DNA of 64,000 nucleotides from Corinectria fuckeliana (GCA_019137255.1 WPDH01000175.1:56151-120150); one strand, 5' to 3'. Shown: positions 1-11,705, counted from the stretch's first letter. A program made the numbers and translations. The notes: generated by a model not told the origin, from the sequence alone.

Positions 1-561
1 CTGACCTTTTGGCACCAGGCACCACATCTGAGAGAATAGTGAAAACCATGGCTTCCGCGACGCTTCTGCCACCTCCAGCCAACAGTAAAGCCCCAAGGCC
101 CCAAATTGCTCTCAGAGGTATGGCCCTCCACTGCCAGCAGATATACATGGCGTAGCCTTGGGAGAGAAACATGCTGACGATGCTCATGGTGAGGACAGGG
201 ACGCGACCCATTCGGTCTGCGAGAACGCCCAAGGGGAACGAGACGAGGGCACCTGTCAGCAAGTTAGAGGTTTGCCGCTCGCCAACGAGCGAATATGGAA
301 GTTCTTGCCTCCAAGAGTAGCCGAAACCAGGATCCCCATCGACACAACATTCAGTTCCTGCTGCACCGGCGCGATGCGGCAGTCCTCCTCGTGGAGAAGT
401 TCGTCGGCCGTCACATTGTAGTAGTGCTTGCAGATGACGCCCTGCATCAACTTGACCGAGGGGAGATCGCTCAGGGAGAGGCCGAGCTGGATGATGAAGA
501 GAGTGGCGGAGAGAAACAGGAGAAGATGGCCCCGTGGGACCGTCGCCGAGCGGATTCTCAT
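1..561 (-). CDS. MFS transporter, N-terminal part (runs off the window edge)
   Basis: This is the N-terminal part of a major facilitator superfamily membrane transporter; the rest lies beyond base 1. Exon 1 is 561-309 and exon 2 is 253-1. The start is the ATG at 559-561, giving MRIRSATVPRG followed by a hydrophobic first membrane segment. The second membrane segment leads into the MFS loop motif GVLADRMGRVP, read directly after the splice, and a third and fourth hydrophobic stretch follow. The intron (254-308, 55 nt) begins with GC rather than GT and has a CTAAC branch site and a CAG end. Joining at these sites gives SATLGGALVSFPLG, which fits the family, and no GT donor gives a sensible protein. 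The long extracellular loop with two Cys after helix 1 resembles fungal DHA1-like drug or metabolite transporters. The substrate cannot be told from the sequence. Confidence 0.85.
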
Positions 562-1832
562 TGTCGGGAATGAGTACAAAGAGAGCGCGCTTGAGATATC
601 TTTATGCGCAGGGAGCCGAGGTGGATTGCCTAAGATGTTTGCGTGGGGGGATAAAACATAGAGAAGAAATGTCGGAGAAGAAATTACGGAGGAGAGGGCA
701 CAAATAATGAAGCGCACAGAGTTTTGGTTGTGGTCGAGGCTACAGTCTCGACGGTGATTGACTATTGGCGACAATAGAACAATGGAAGCCCTTCCTCAAT
801 AGGCTCGCAGATGGCCAGTAAAGTGACGCTCAATTGAGCTCTCCAAACCTCCGTCTACCAGTCACTCGAATCTAGCGTCAATGATAAAAGCTCAAACGCA
901 TATCTTTTACTTTGCCATACCTGCTCTGGTTACTTAATCCTAATAATGCTTAAATGGACTGGCCTTCCAAGACAAGCACCCGCTATGATTCAACAACACC
1001 TGGATGGACAACCTCTGCAATCCAACAGTACCTCAAACTTCGATTCCCTTCAAAGTCTGGAAAGGCTCTGTAAAACTTAGCGACCTTTATAAGCAAGCTA
1101 TCTCCGAAATGGCATTGTGACTACACTTGTCAGGGATAAAAAGCGCCTGATGTTTCTATTTTTGATGATTCTGCCATATTTCAATGTCTGTTCCTAAGAC
1201 TTCGCCCACGAGCTCCAATCCCTGTTACCACAGTCTTCTAGCACCTGAAACACTGTTTCCAAGTCTACAAAACAGCCGGTTCTTAAGCAAACAAAGGATT
1301 TCATGTCTGGGACTGTGTTGCTTGACGACTTCCAGGAAGATCTGAAAGCCACTAAAGAAGTATTCCAAGATTCATATTGAACAGGCCAACGGCGTGTTTC
1401 TAAGTTCATTGAAGAATTGCTATCTATTTGTGGCCATCGCAAAGCCTCCATGGTCACACAATAGGCCACGGCCTGCTCTTTGACTTCTCCGCGAACGCTG
1501 TTCAGCCTTCTAAGTGAGAAGTTCGAAATGTGCCAACTGAACACTACCTCGACGGCTTTTACAAATACTTCTCTTCTCACAGTACGCTTCCTTTTTTCCT
1601 TTCCATATTTTCGTTCGGCTCAGTTTTGTTATAGTTGCAAATCGATACCCATTACTTTTACCAACCATCACTTTCACTAATTACCACTTGCACCACAACC
1701 ACTTTAAAACCATTGCTACCTACACTAATCATCGCGATCAACACTTTGTTTTCAATAACAACCACTACTTACAACACCTTGCCAACAACTTCACTATCAT
1801 TGCAACTCTTCAGCAAGTTTGGCGCAAACACC
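562..1832. other. Divergent intergenic region between MFS gene and small Cys-rich gene
   Basis: No gene is supported here. The right end (about 1655-1830) is rich in CA, CT and AAC runs, as is typical of fungal 5' leaders, and leads into the ATG at 1833. Short open frames in the middle lack an ATG or any recognisable domain. Confidence 0.5.
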
Positions 1833-2060
1833 ATGTGCTACAGCGAGAGCTTCCGGTGTCCGCAATGTGGGTCCTGGCGAAAACAAGTCAACTACTATTG
1901 TGCCGGCTCCTACTATTGTGATCGCACCCAACGAATGCAGACTTGCTCTACCGTTATCAGTGAGGGAGTGCATGACGACGATAAAGAGTGCACCCATTGC
2001 AAGCGAATAGAAAGCTTTGGTTCCATTATTATGCCCAACCTTGCGCCTGCTACGACCTAA
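1833..2060 (+). CDS. Small cysteine-rich protein with two CxxC knuckles (75 aa)
   Basis: This single-exon small protein of 75 residues has an ATG in good context (ACACCATG) after a CA-rich leader. It has eight cysteines at residues 2, 9, 12, 23, 29, 38, 53 and 56. The pairs CPQC (9-12) and CTHC (53-56) suggest a zinc-ribbon-like fold. The opening MCY followed by a CxxC is a recurring pattern in tiny, poorly characterised fungal proteins. There is no signal peptide, so it is probably intracellular. The open frame continues upstream through threonine-rich sequence, but that part reads as untranslated leader. Function is unknown. The gene call rests on cysteine spacing, start context and leader composition. 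Confidence 0.55.
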   Translation: MCYSESFRCPQCGSWRKQVNYYCAGSYYCDRTQRMQTCSTVISEGVHDDDKECTHCKRIESFGSIIMPNLAPATT

Positions 2061-2379
2061 ACTCACTTGCTAGCTCTACTACCTAACTTGACTCTTAAAA
2101 AAAGAGACCTGGGGGCATCTACGACATGACTTCATCGACGAGATGGAAGTCTATGTGTTTGTTTGAGAAACCAAGCCATGCAGGGTGGTTGATTCCTCAA
2201 GTTTGGAGTATTCCTCAACAGTCCTAGACAACACCAGTTGCTCTAAAGCTATGGTTTCAGTGGAAGCTAGGAGAGCACTGTCAATTATCTAGCCACTAGA
2301 TTGATGAGGTAGTGCGTGGGGAGACGAGTGAGGAAATCAGCGAGAGGATGGGCAAAATGAGCAAGGTGTAAATGATACT

Positions 2380-2760
2380 ACGATTGGGAAGCAGTTATAT
2401 ATAAAAAGACTGAAATTAGCATTAACTACCTTTAAGCATAGCATAGTCATTATATAGCATGCAGCACTGAGCTTTATTTTAGCAGTATAAATTAGAAACT
2501 AAAATACGTACTGGTTTTTAATCCTTTTATGAAATATCTATACTTTTTACTGTTGTTAATAAGGTACTATCTAGGCTTTTATGCATTCTTACCGAAAGGC
2601 AATTTTGCCATTTCACTCCTAGCTAGTGTTTTAAATACCACACAAGATTTCTTGCCGTAAGTCTTAAAGACTCCTGGTATAGATAACTATGGTTCTGTCA
2701 AGCTTAAAAGCTACCCGCGTTTAATTTTGAACATCTAATGTTAACCTCGTTTCATTTTCC
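2380..2760. other. AT-rich patch
   Basis: This stretch is clearly richer in A and T than its surroundings, with many TA steps and TATATAAAAAG at its left end. It has no open frame of note. Such patches in ascomycetes are often remnants of repeats mutated by RIP, but no transposon motif is left to confirm it. Confidence 0.4.
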
Positions 2761-4460
2761 CCAACTTTCCCAACTTGTAGTGGGAAACAATACTAACACA
2801 TATATTAAAAACCCCCAAACCAAGTTCTAATATAAGCATGCTACTGGTTTCTGCTTTTAGAAACAAGAAGCCAAATGGGGATAAATATTGATGACCAAAA
2901 TAAACTGCATGTTGTGTATAGGGTGGGGGGCCTTGACAAGATTGGGGCTGCAGTACTTCGTAGTATATGAAGGCATCTGCAGTATCTGCCTCCATTTAAG
3001 CCACAAGAACTACGGTAGCTCGCCGAACAACTGCTGTGACCTGCAGGAAGCATGGCTACTAACGCAATTAGCCCTGGGGCTGAAGACAGGATGAGGAATG
3101 CACTGCCTTCCTACAGTATCCCGCAGTTTGCCGCTATTAAAGGACAAGTGTGTCTCACTGACACAGCTCTAGACAAGAAAAAGGCGCATCTAAACCTGTC
3201 GGAACTCGAGGGGGTTTTCTGTCAAGCGCATAGCAATGCATTGTTCTCCTTCCCAGCTTTTGTCTCGAGTGACAGGTGAAGCATTGCTGGGCAGGACTAC
3301 GAAGAGGCTCTTTGTGGATTGACGAGGGAGACGTGTAGTACCAAGCGTTGCAAATGGACGATGTCTTGCCAGACGGACAGACAAGCAGCTTGTTGCTTGA
3401 CGAGGCTTCCCGCCCGGTTGTACGGAGTAAGAATCCAATGATCCTCGGAGGCCTAGGCACGTCAGCGTGAGGCTGGGGGACCCTGGCGTTTGGATAAGGA
3501 CCTTGCATCAGTCCCGCTAAACTAGTGCGGTAGTATCACCTCCATTATAGTCAAGCCCAACCCGATTCAGTAGAGCGACTGGCCGCGGGTGATTTGCACG
3601 AATGGTGTGTCCGTCCACTGTTCCAGAAGGAGACGCCAGTACTTCGTACATACGGAGTACAGTACATAGCTTACCTACATAGTGCAGAAGTGACAAGCTG
3701 GAGGGGGTGATTGGGGGGGAAGCTGGTGGAGAGCTGAGCCGGCGATCGGGTGACGAGGCGATAACATCACGGTTGCTCAGTTGCGGCGGGCGGGCGGGCT
3801 GGCCAGCCAGTTCCAGATGACATCTTTAGACACGGCATGTGCCTCAGACACGATTTCTGGGATGACGGCACCCGCGCGTCAGTGTATCGCGCAGTGGCAC
3901 TCCTACCTGTCACGTACGAGGGACTCCGTTGTCCGGCAGTGGAAAAGATCCGACTTGTGACTAGCCGTGCAGGATCGTAGATTGAGCAACGTGAAGACGA
4001 CCCAGACTAACCCTAATCACTTACTCAAGCCTGGAGGAATGGACGTTGCAGCCAAGTCGATTGGGCTAAATCGTTGATTTGGCTTTGGCATCACCGCCAC
4101 TGAAGATCTGGAGAAAAAGCTCGCTTAGTCTGGAGGAGGAAGCGGAATCAGCGAGGTGTCAGTCCACGAAGGTAGGCGCAACCTGCCGATTCATGGCTAT
4201 TCCGACTGGACGGAGCGCCTTGTCATCCTCAGGAGAGATGGTTGTGTTCCACCGTCCAGACTAGATTTTGGCCAGCTTGCCAGCCAATCTCCCGTTGCCG
4301 TTTACCACACACGGCGGATGATCTCGGTCCATTGTCTCTGTCTGTCCCGTCATGGCGGCGCCATCAGCACAAAAGGCTAGTGGTCGAAACAACTTGATAG
4401 CGAATGATGGACGACGATGCAGGAACGATGTCCGTATGTAGGCTAAAAGCAAGACACGTT

Positions 4461-4481
4461 GGATCATGGATCATGGATCAT
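4461..4481. repeat. Tandem heptamer GGATCAT x3
   Basis: Three exact head-to-tail copies of GGATCAT, followed by GG. Confidence 0.9.
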
Positions 4482-6821
4482 GGAGGGCAGCTTGCTTGTT
4501 TGTCGCCAAACAAACAGAGACAACCCTAATTAGTCTCTGAAACGAGTCCTTAACTTTATTACCGCATGCACGAAGCACGAAGTAGTCGTTTGCCCGAGGT
4601 TGTAGAGCTAGCCAAGCAAGCCCCTGACTTGTTGTAGGATTGGGTCGGTGATATTCCCTTGCTGCGGGCATCGGCAACTAGCATGTCGTCGGTATGTACA
4701 CTCCGTGCAGGTCGGTAGATACAATTCTGTGCTGGAAAAGGTCGAGGAGGCCCCTGAAAGTCGAATCCCTTCCTTGTTCAGGCAGTTCAGGTCTCCATGC
4801 CACCGAGCTGCACAAGTGCTGTTTTTAGTGGGTGGGATTGCAGTCGCCTCCATTCCGTTCTGCGGAGAACCGGGCGACTCATTCTTGCGTCTGTGCCAAC
4901 CGGGCAACACGTACCTATCTATTACAGTAGCACAGTAGGACCCCAGCCAAGGTCGCAAACGCATATGAGAAAGAGCAAGCGTCTGCAACAGTCCAGACTG
5001 TGTGCTCTGCCTGCTCATGTTCGCTTCCCGTCACCAGTCTCCTATTTAGCACCTTTGCACCTCTCGGGCTCTCCTGAGTTTGCCCGCATCTGCCTTGAGA
5101 CGGGATTGCGGGCTGCTGCTCCATTGACCCGCGTGGCTTGTGGAACCACAACGCAAAGACCAGGATGAGACGCTTGGTCGGTTGCGAGAGCTGCCACGCC
5201 GCGGGTGGCCTTGGCTCACCGATGCGAGGACTAGACGGCGCTGGGCGCTCGACGGCGCAAGTCTGTGCGAGGCATCAATCAAACAACCAGCCAACCAACT
5301 GACCCAGCTCAGGCGTTGGTGCACATATCCTTTCCGGAGCGGAGGGCGGGCTGGATGGGATGCAGATGAAATCCTGCCCGCGGCCGCGGCCGTGTGGAGT
5401 CTGCGAACCCCGGCCAGGGGAGAGCCCTCCCGCGATGTAACCGTACCGTGGGAACGGAGCATCGTTGGATTCACGTACCGTCTCAGCGAGACGGGGTTGC
5501 GTAAAGAAGCAGACAGGGTCTGGGCTGATGGAATCGCATGTTTGCAGATGGCGAAGAAAGTCTTGGAAGAAGCAAAAAACGCAAGCATGAGAGAGGAGAA
5601 AAGGGGGAGAAGCTGCCCTTTTCCTCCCCAAAGCCTCGCTCAACAATGGGGACCGCGTGCGTCTGTCAAAGATCGTTCTGACACCAGAAATGAAAGACAC
5701 GAGGACGGATCTCGAAGCAACTCAAGAAAACCGACTGTGTGGGGCAGACAAAGCCACACTGTATTAGGTAGCACGTTTTCTGGATGAATGGAAGGCTCCA
5801 ACCACGAGGATAGTACAATAAGTGTCAGTGCTCAACAGGACACCCGCCAGTGAATGGAACGGAACTCGGGCATGAGAGGTGCGCACAATACCGTTCAATG
5901 GTGACAATAGCGAGTACTACATGTAACGGCCGATGCGATGCGCCGTAATTACCTGGTACTTTTGCTACTGTGAAAGGATCCGGCACTGTGACGAGCCGCA
6001 CGCCGTGTGCAGCCCGTGCTTCAGTGAGTGCAGGCTGCGTGCTGCACGGCCAATGCACTGCCTGCTTCGTTCGGTAATAATATCTAAGGTATGAAGGTTC
6101 CATTGCTGGCTTGCAAGTCTTCCAGACGAGTCCCCCCGCTGCGGCCCTGGATCGCATCGCATCGCAATCAACGCACAACACCAGCCAAAACTCCTGATCC
6201 CAGTCAAGTGCAGCCTGCGAACCCCGTTGGAAACGAGTCAAACGACACTATCGGCGAGTGCCCTGACTCGTCCCTTGAACCAGCAGCCTGCCCTTGTCCA
6301 GGAACGGAGTCTGGAAACGCAGCGGACCCGCCGCTGGCAACAGGGGCCCAGTTGCAGACATTGAACCCTTGCGGAAACATCCCATTCAATCCACCATCGC
6401 GCATCGCACTTCGATTATCCCCGTACAAGCTAGACCCTTTCTGGGCTTCGTTGGAAGGGCCCGTCGCACTCCCAGTCTTCCACACTGGCCACAACAGCCT
6501 TTCTGCTCCGGGCCCCTGCAGCCATCCTCCGGAACCCACGCGCGCAGCCAGGACAGACTCCACGACAGCGTGGGAAGTCCCCTGACGGAGACACAGACGG
6601 GCAGCTCAGACACGGGGGAGGGACCGAAGAAGTCACCAACTTAGGCCTAGGTATTCACAACGAGGGGCCGCCGCGGAACGGACACAGACCACAGCTAGCC
6701 CACAGTCCGCAGTCCGCCGTCCACGGGCCACGGGGTGGATGAAGATCCAATCCTGCTAATCCCAATCCTACCAGACGGGCTAGGGGGCGACCGAAACGAG
6801 GTCTTTGAAGTACTGTACGAA

Positions 6822-6845
6822 GTACGAAGTAGGTCTACTTCGTAC
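6822..6845. repeat. Perfect 11-bp inverted repeat with 2-nt loop
   Basis: The arms GTACGAAGTAG (6822-6832) and CTACTTCGTAC (6835-6845) are exact reverse complements separated by GT. The left arm is itself preceded by an overlapping GTACGA copy. It lies about 930 bp upstream of the ATG at 7779 and could be a protein-binding palindrome or a cruciform. Confidence 0.85.
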
Positions 6846-7194
6846 CGCCTGCTCCTCTACTCTGCTTCTCCAGGAGAACCGACCAGCGAGACGCTCTTCG
6901 CTTCATCCCCTCCGACCTCTCATCTTCAAAGTCACCGTGCCGGTTTCTTGGTGTGCTTGTTTGCTTTTGTGGTGCGTCAACGAACTCAGGCGGCGTTGCT
7001 TCTTTGCGCCTCCTCTGTAATCGGTGCGTCCTCCATTGGCTATTCCTATTCTCGTCTCCCCTCCCCCAGCATCCCTCTCATCCCATCATCTCTCGTATCC
7101 GGTAATTTGCGCCTTTATCCTTCATCCTCTGTGCTTTTGTGCTTTGGCTTCGGTGTTGGTTTCGGCTTCATGCTCTCTCTGGTGGCCGTCCAAC

Positions 7195-7220
7195 GCATCC
7201 GCATCCACATCCGCATCCGC
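7195..7220. repeat. GCATCC-type hexamer run in the leader region
   Basis: Four head-to-tail hexamers of the form (G/A)CATCC lie in the leader or promoter region of the gene starting at 7779. Confidence 0.8.
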
Positions 7221-7778
7221 AGTCGCCAATACCAACGTACTTGGTACACCACGTATGTACACTCGAGACGCACATCGCGGCCCTCTTGCGAGACACTCCT
7301 TTGATTGGCACGCCCCGGACATCTCGGTGACGTCTGGAGCTCGCGTGGTCCAGCATCTGCTGTCTCCCAATGGTCGCACCATCTGCGAGTTGCGGTTACG
7401 CATGAGCTGAGCTGACCTCCGCTCCCGGCTTCCGCCCTGCTTCCGCAACGCACACCAGACAAGACGGCCAGCCAGAGCCCAGAGCCGTGCGACCCTGATC
7501 TTGCCGTTTCAGCCTTCACACTCTCCTGGCCCTGTCCACTAATAGAAACCAGCACTCACCCGTCCACCATTTGCCTTGCCGCGCCACCGTGTGAATCGCA
7601 CATACAGTCCCTTCGACCCCCCGAACCCGCGCCTGCGCCTCCTGCGCCTGTCCGCCAACCCTCCTTGGTTCGCCTCGTACCGGCCGACAAAAAAAGAACT
7701 ACTCGCCGGCGATCGCGTTCCGTCCTACACTTCGCATTGGGAGACCTGCAGAGGTCTACCCGCATATAGAAGCCACCC

Positions 7779-10700
7779 ATGGCAACCCCAATCCCCGAGT
7801 TGACCATGTCGCGACCTCCGTCCGGCATTGTCCCTCCCATTCGCGGCGCAAGGTCAAGGACGCAGAGCATGTCCAGCGATAGACCCTCGACAATTGCCCA
7901 CAGCCTAATGTCGCCTCCTTTGTCAGTGTCACCTGAGGCGGCGTTCATTGCCGCCTCCGCTGCCTCCCAGATTGTCACCAACGATCACGATAGCCACGCC
8001 GAGACCTGGTACGATCAGCATGGCATTGAGCCGGCTGGCGAAACTGCTCTCGTATCCCCAGAGGCTCTCCAACTCGTGAACAGCTTCCTTGACCAGCTCC
8101 TGTTCAATTTCCTATCTGTTTCCCGAGCCACGACACTCTCCGCCTTGCGACCGGCTGTCGCTGAAGTCCTCAAGCCCAAGCTTGCCAAGGACGCTGTCAA
8201 CAATGCCGACGAGGAATTGCGTGAGTACCTCGGCGAGGGTGATGAGGACGATTATGTTCAGCCACAAGGCGGCAATCCTTCCCGCGACTGGGATTTGGAA
8301 CTGGTTTGGAAGCGCACGAGATTGCGGTGCATGGTTTACTCGTCTCTGGGGGACATGGAGGAGGAAGACGAGGATCTACACATGGAGCAGGAGAACCTCG
8401 AGATTGGTGTCGACGAGCAGACCTCAGCCCTGATCTCCCCCGCAGTGGCCATTTTCCTGACATCTGTTCTGGAATACATGGGTGAGCTCACCCTTACTGT
8501 TGCAGGACAGGCTGCGTATCACAGGCTGCGAACCAAGTTCCAGAAAGAGATCAATGATGGTTCCAAGAGCCCTACCGACATCTCCGAACGCATCGTCGTC
8601 GAAGACCAAGACATGGAGAGGGTGGCTCTCGACCGGACCCTTGGACGACTATGGAGGGGCTGGAAGAAGCGAATTCGTTCCCCAACCTTTGATATCAGTG
8701 GCCGGCCCTTCTCAAGATCGTCGTTCAGTCACCTGAGGCGGGATAGTAGTCTCACTGAGCTGAATCGAACCCCCGCGCATAGCGATGCAGAAAAGGACGT
8801 CAAGAAGGGTGAAGAGGAAACCGATACTAAGGATCAGCGGCCCTCAGAGATTGCGCTGCCTATGGGCAACAACGACGTAGATGAGATTGAAGTTCCTGGC
8901 CTCGCAGCTTACAGTGATGATGAGGAAGAAAGAGACGAGGAAGACGAAATTACCAGCGGGAGCCGACCTAAGAGCTTGTTGATCATCCCCTTTGGAAATA
9001 CCACTGGCCTGCCGACCCCGGTCCTATCACAACCGAACACGCCTGATTTCGTTGGCCGTAAGAGATCCAACTCTCTTCCCACCCCGAGCGCCTCGCCATA
9101 TCGCCCTGCGGTAAAGCGATCGAAGGAAGCAGCACCCGTGGAGACGAGCGCAGCCATTGAGGAACAAGCTGTCAAGGAAGATTCCAAGGAGGACCAGGCA
9201 GTCGACGAGACCAAGCCTGCTGAGCTACCAACACCAGTGGAGGAGCCGAACAAAAGTTCTACGTCTAAGAGACTGTCGAAGATTGTTACAGATCCTTCAG
9301 CGGCCGCTGCTTTCCGTAACCGATCCCGACGAGGGACTGGCGAAGAAGACGACGCAAAGATTGAGAAGGTTGAAATCTTGACCTCGTCCAGAGTATCAGT
9401 CTCGGGCAGCGCCTCACCTGCGCTCTCTGACTCTGGAGGCCCGTTCTCCATTAAGAGGTCCAACAGCATGCATTCCGTCCGCATCATTGATGTCACGGGT
9501 CCTAAGAGCCCCGGCGGATCTCGCTCGCCATCCATGGACACCTCTGAGCGAGTTCGCCCGGTCAGCGTCGCTCTTTCAGCTCACAGCAGCTCTCAATCCT
9601 ACAAGTCCAGTCCCGAAGAGCCACCGCTACCCAAAGCTTGGGGGACCCTACCCCGACCGGTAGTCGCAAGTACCAAGAGTCGGTCTCCCGTTGATAGAAT
9701 GAGGGGATCCATATCCAACGAAGCTACCATCTCCGAGTCCGACGAAGAGGCCGAACACGATGCCTCCAAAGACCATAGCACACCAAAGAATGCCACCTTT
9801 CAATCTTCCCCTCTCACTCACTCTGTACCGGAAAGCCTCCCTGCTCAGCGCAAGAGGCCGCAACCCCTTATCGGTCTCCCTGCTCAGCCTCAGCCATCGT
9901 CCCACCAGAAAACCTCATCTGGCACAAAGGTGACTATCCTACGAGCCGCAAGTGCGCCGTCACCTTTACCTGAAGACAGGCCGGCGGAGATCTCCCAAAA
10001 GACTGGGAGCCAGAACAACTGGCAAGGATCCCGTGACAAGTCACCCATCTCCCCTACCCACAGCATCGGAATGGTTTCCGTTGAACGATCCAAGACGCGG
10101 GACGAGGAGGAGGAAGCCGGGGTAAGCTCCACTGCTCCCCGGCCCATCCACACTTCTGGATCTTCTGCTTCGTCAGGCACGAGTCGCCTCAAGGCTGTTC
10201 GGATTTCTGAAGAGAACGCTTCGCGTTCTGAGAAGGTTGCTCGCAACTTCGAGGAGCTGATCCAGAGCAACCAAACTATCACTTACACGCTGACACCCGA
10301 GAACATGCGTGATATCGATGTAAGTCCAGCCGAATATGGGTTTGTAGAATTTTGCTAACTCCTACAGCATAAGCGATCTCTGGATCAGCAGCCTCTTGCT
10401 TCGAAAGGATCTTGGAAGACAGATGATGCTCGGAATCACAACCGATCTCGATCCTCATCGGCCGCCACCGAGGTCAAGTCTTACCATCGTGGCACCGGTC
10501 TGAGCGAAGACAAGTCCAAGCCCCTACCTTCTCCCAGTGCGTCAGCAAAGTCGGCGCGTGGCCTGACAGGGGCTCGCGAGGCGCGAGTTCCCAGTGAATC
10601 CACGGCAGATTTCGCAGATTTCATCAAGTCGACGGGCCCCTCGGGAGGATCAACCCGACCTGCGCCTCTTCGGAGCAACCCACCGGGCACTTCGTCGTCC

Positions 10701-11705
10701 AGCAACACCAACGCCAACACTGATGCTCGCCGAGTGTCTTCCACCAGCAACAGGAATCGCTATGCGCCCCGAGAAGCTGTTGCGGAGCCTCGGACGGGCA
10801 ACTCGGACTTGATTGATTTCATCCGACAGGGCCCTCCCGGTCCTTCGAACAATCGCATCCCCCGCACGGTTGCTCCCTTCCGAGACACGCTGGACTCGGA
10901 GGAGATGTCTGGTGCCGTTGGCGGAAAGGCCGTGGACGCCAATATCCCCGACATCCGATACAGCCAAGCTTCTACGCATGCAACTGATACGTCGATGCCT
11001 TCGATCCACTCCTCGGTCAACTCCCACACTGCTCTTCTGAAGAACAAGGGTGGATCCACGCCGGCCAGCAGGGGGACGTTTGATGACGATGACATGCTGC
11101 CGAAGCGCAAGACTAGGCGTGTCAAGGACCCTTATGCGATTGACTTCAGTGACGAAGACGATGACTTCACCTCGACTCCGAGGCCCCCGCCTAAGAAGGA
11201 AGAGAGCCTGGCGGAGTTCTTGCGCAACTACGACCCGCCGCCGGAGCCCGTCGCCCAGCCCGCGGTGCACAGGATGCCCAAGAAGAAGGCGAGCGCGCCC
11301 AGCCTTATGGGCAGGTTCACGCGCAGCAGCAACAACTCGAACTCTGGCAGTACTTCCCATTCACCAGTTGTCGGCACGGCGAGATCTCTCAGCAGCCGAA
11401 ATGGGACCAAGGGTCACATCCCCCTCAACGTCAACATCCCTCCCGGCTACGACAAGTATGGACCCATCGACAAGCCTGGCGCTCGACCTCCTGTTCCTCC
11501 TGCAGGTGGTTCCGTGGGCCGAGTACAGATGAAGCGGTTCGAGCCTAGAGAGGCCGTGTCGAACGTAACCCGCACCTCGGACCTGGCCGCCTTCCTTCGC
11601 GACTCGGAGCCCCCACCCGAGCCTGTTGCGCCACCTCCCCGGCAAGAGGAGGGCAGCACTCTGTCCAAGATGTTTAGCCGCCGAAAGAAGTCCTCGGTGA
11701 CTTAA
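7779..11705 (+). CDS. Large disordered protein with N-terminal H2B-like plus H2A-like histone-fold doublet
   Basis: This protein of 1292 residues is encoded by exons 7779-10319 and 10368-11705; the 48-nt intron has GTAAGT, GCTAAC and CTACAG. Residues about 92-152 read like histone H2B: VSPEALQLVNSFLDQLL parallels the H2B helix-2 segment with its invariant NSF, and VLKPKLAKDAV parallels the H2B LPGELAKHAV stretch. After a 60-residue acidic linker, residues about 215-301 read like H2A: FLTSVLEYMGEL then AGQAA parallels H2A helix 2, and IVVEDQDMERVAL parallels the IIPRHLQLAI segment. The remaining roughly 990 residues are Ser/Pro/Glu-rich and look disordered. In the C-terminal third a short motif recurs at about residues 924, 992, 1126 and 1250 (DLxxFxR followed by Pro), twice preceded by PREAV. 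Fungal proteins of this general type are often labelled Flo11-like, probably only because of composition; there is no signal peptide. The histone-fold reading is from recall of H2A and H2B, not a search. Function is unknown. Confidence 0.9.
8052..8681 (+). other. Region encoding the putative H2B-H2A-like histone doublet
   Basis: Codons 92-152 (8052-8234) carry the H2B-like part and codons about 213-301 (8415-8681) the H2A-like part, in the same order as fused H2B-H2A doublets known in some large DNA viruses. The linker between them is acidic (EEEDEDLHMEQ). A roughly 20-residue insertion separates helix 2 from helix 3 of the H2A-like part. Confidence 0.55.

Larger units (their letters stand above)
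2061..7778. other. Long gene-poor region upstream of the histone-fold protein gene
   Basis: No convincing gene lies in these 5.7 kb. It contains an AT-rich patch (about 2380-2760), a three-unit heptamer repeat (4461-4481), a perfect 11-bp inverted repeat (6822-6845) and a hexamer run (7195-7220). From about 6850 the sequence becomes C/T-rich, as in a long fungal promoter and 5' leader for the gene starting at 7779. The longest open frames (for example 5140-5787 + and 5046-5588 -) overlap each other and show no domain. Confidence 0.5.

Noticed and set aside
1194..1580. 128-codon open frame on the minus strand
   Set aside because: Begins with GTG, the first ATG is well inside, and no domain is recognisable; kept as non-coding.
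5140..5787. 215-codon open frame on the + strand
   Set aside because: Overlaps an equally long minus-strand frame; neither shows a family motif or splice context.
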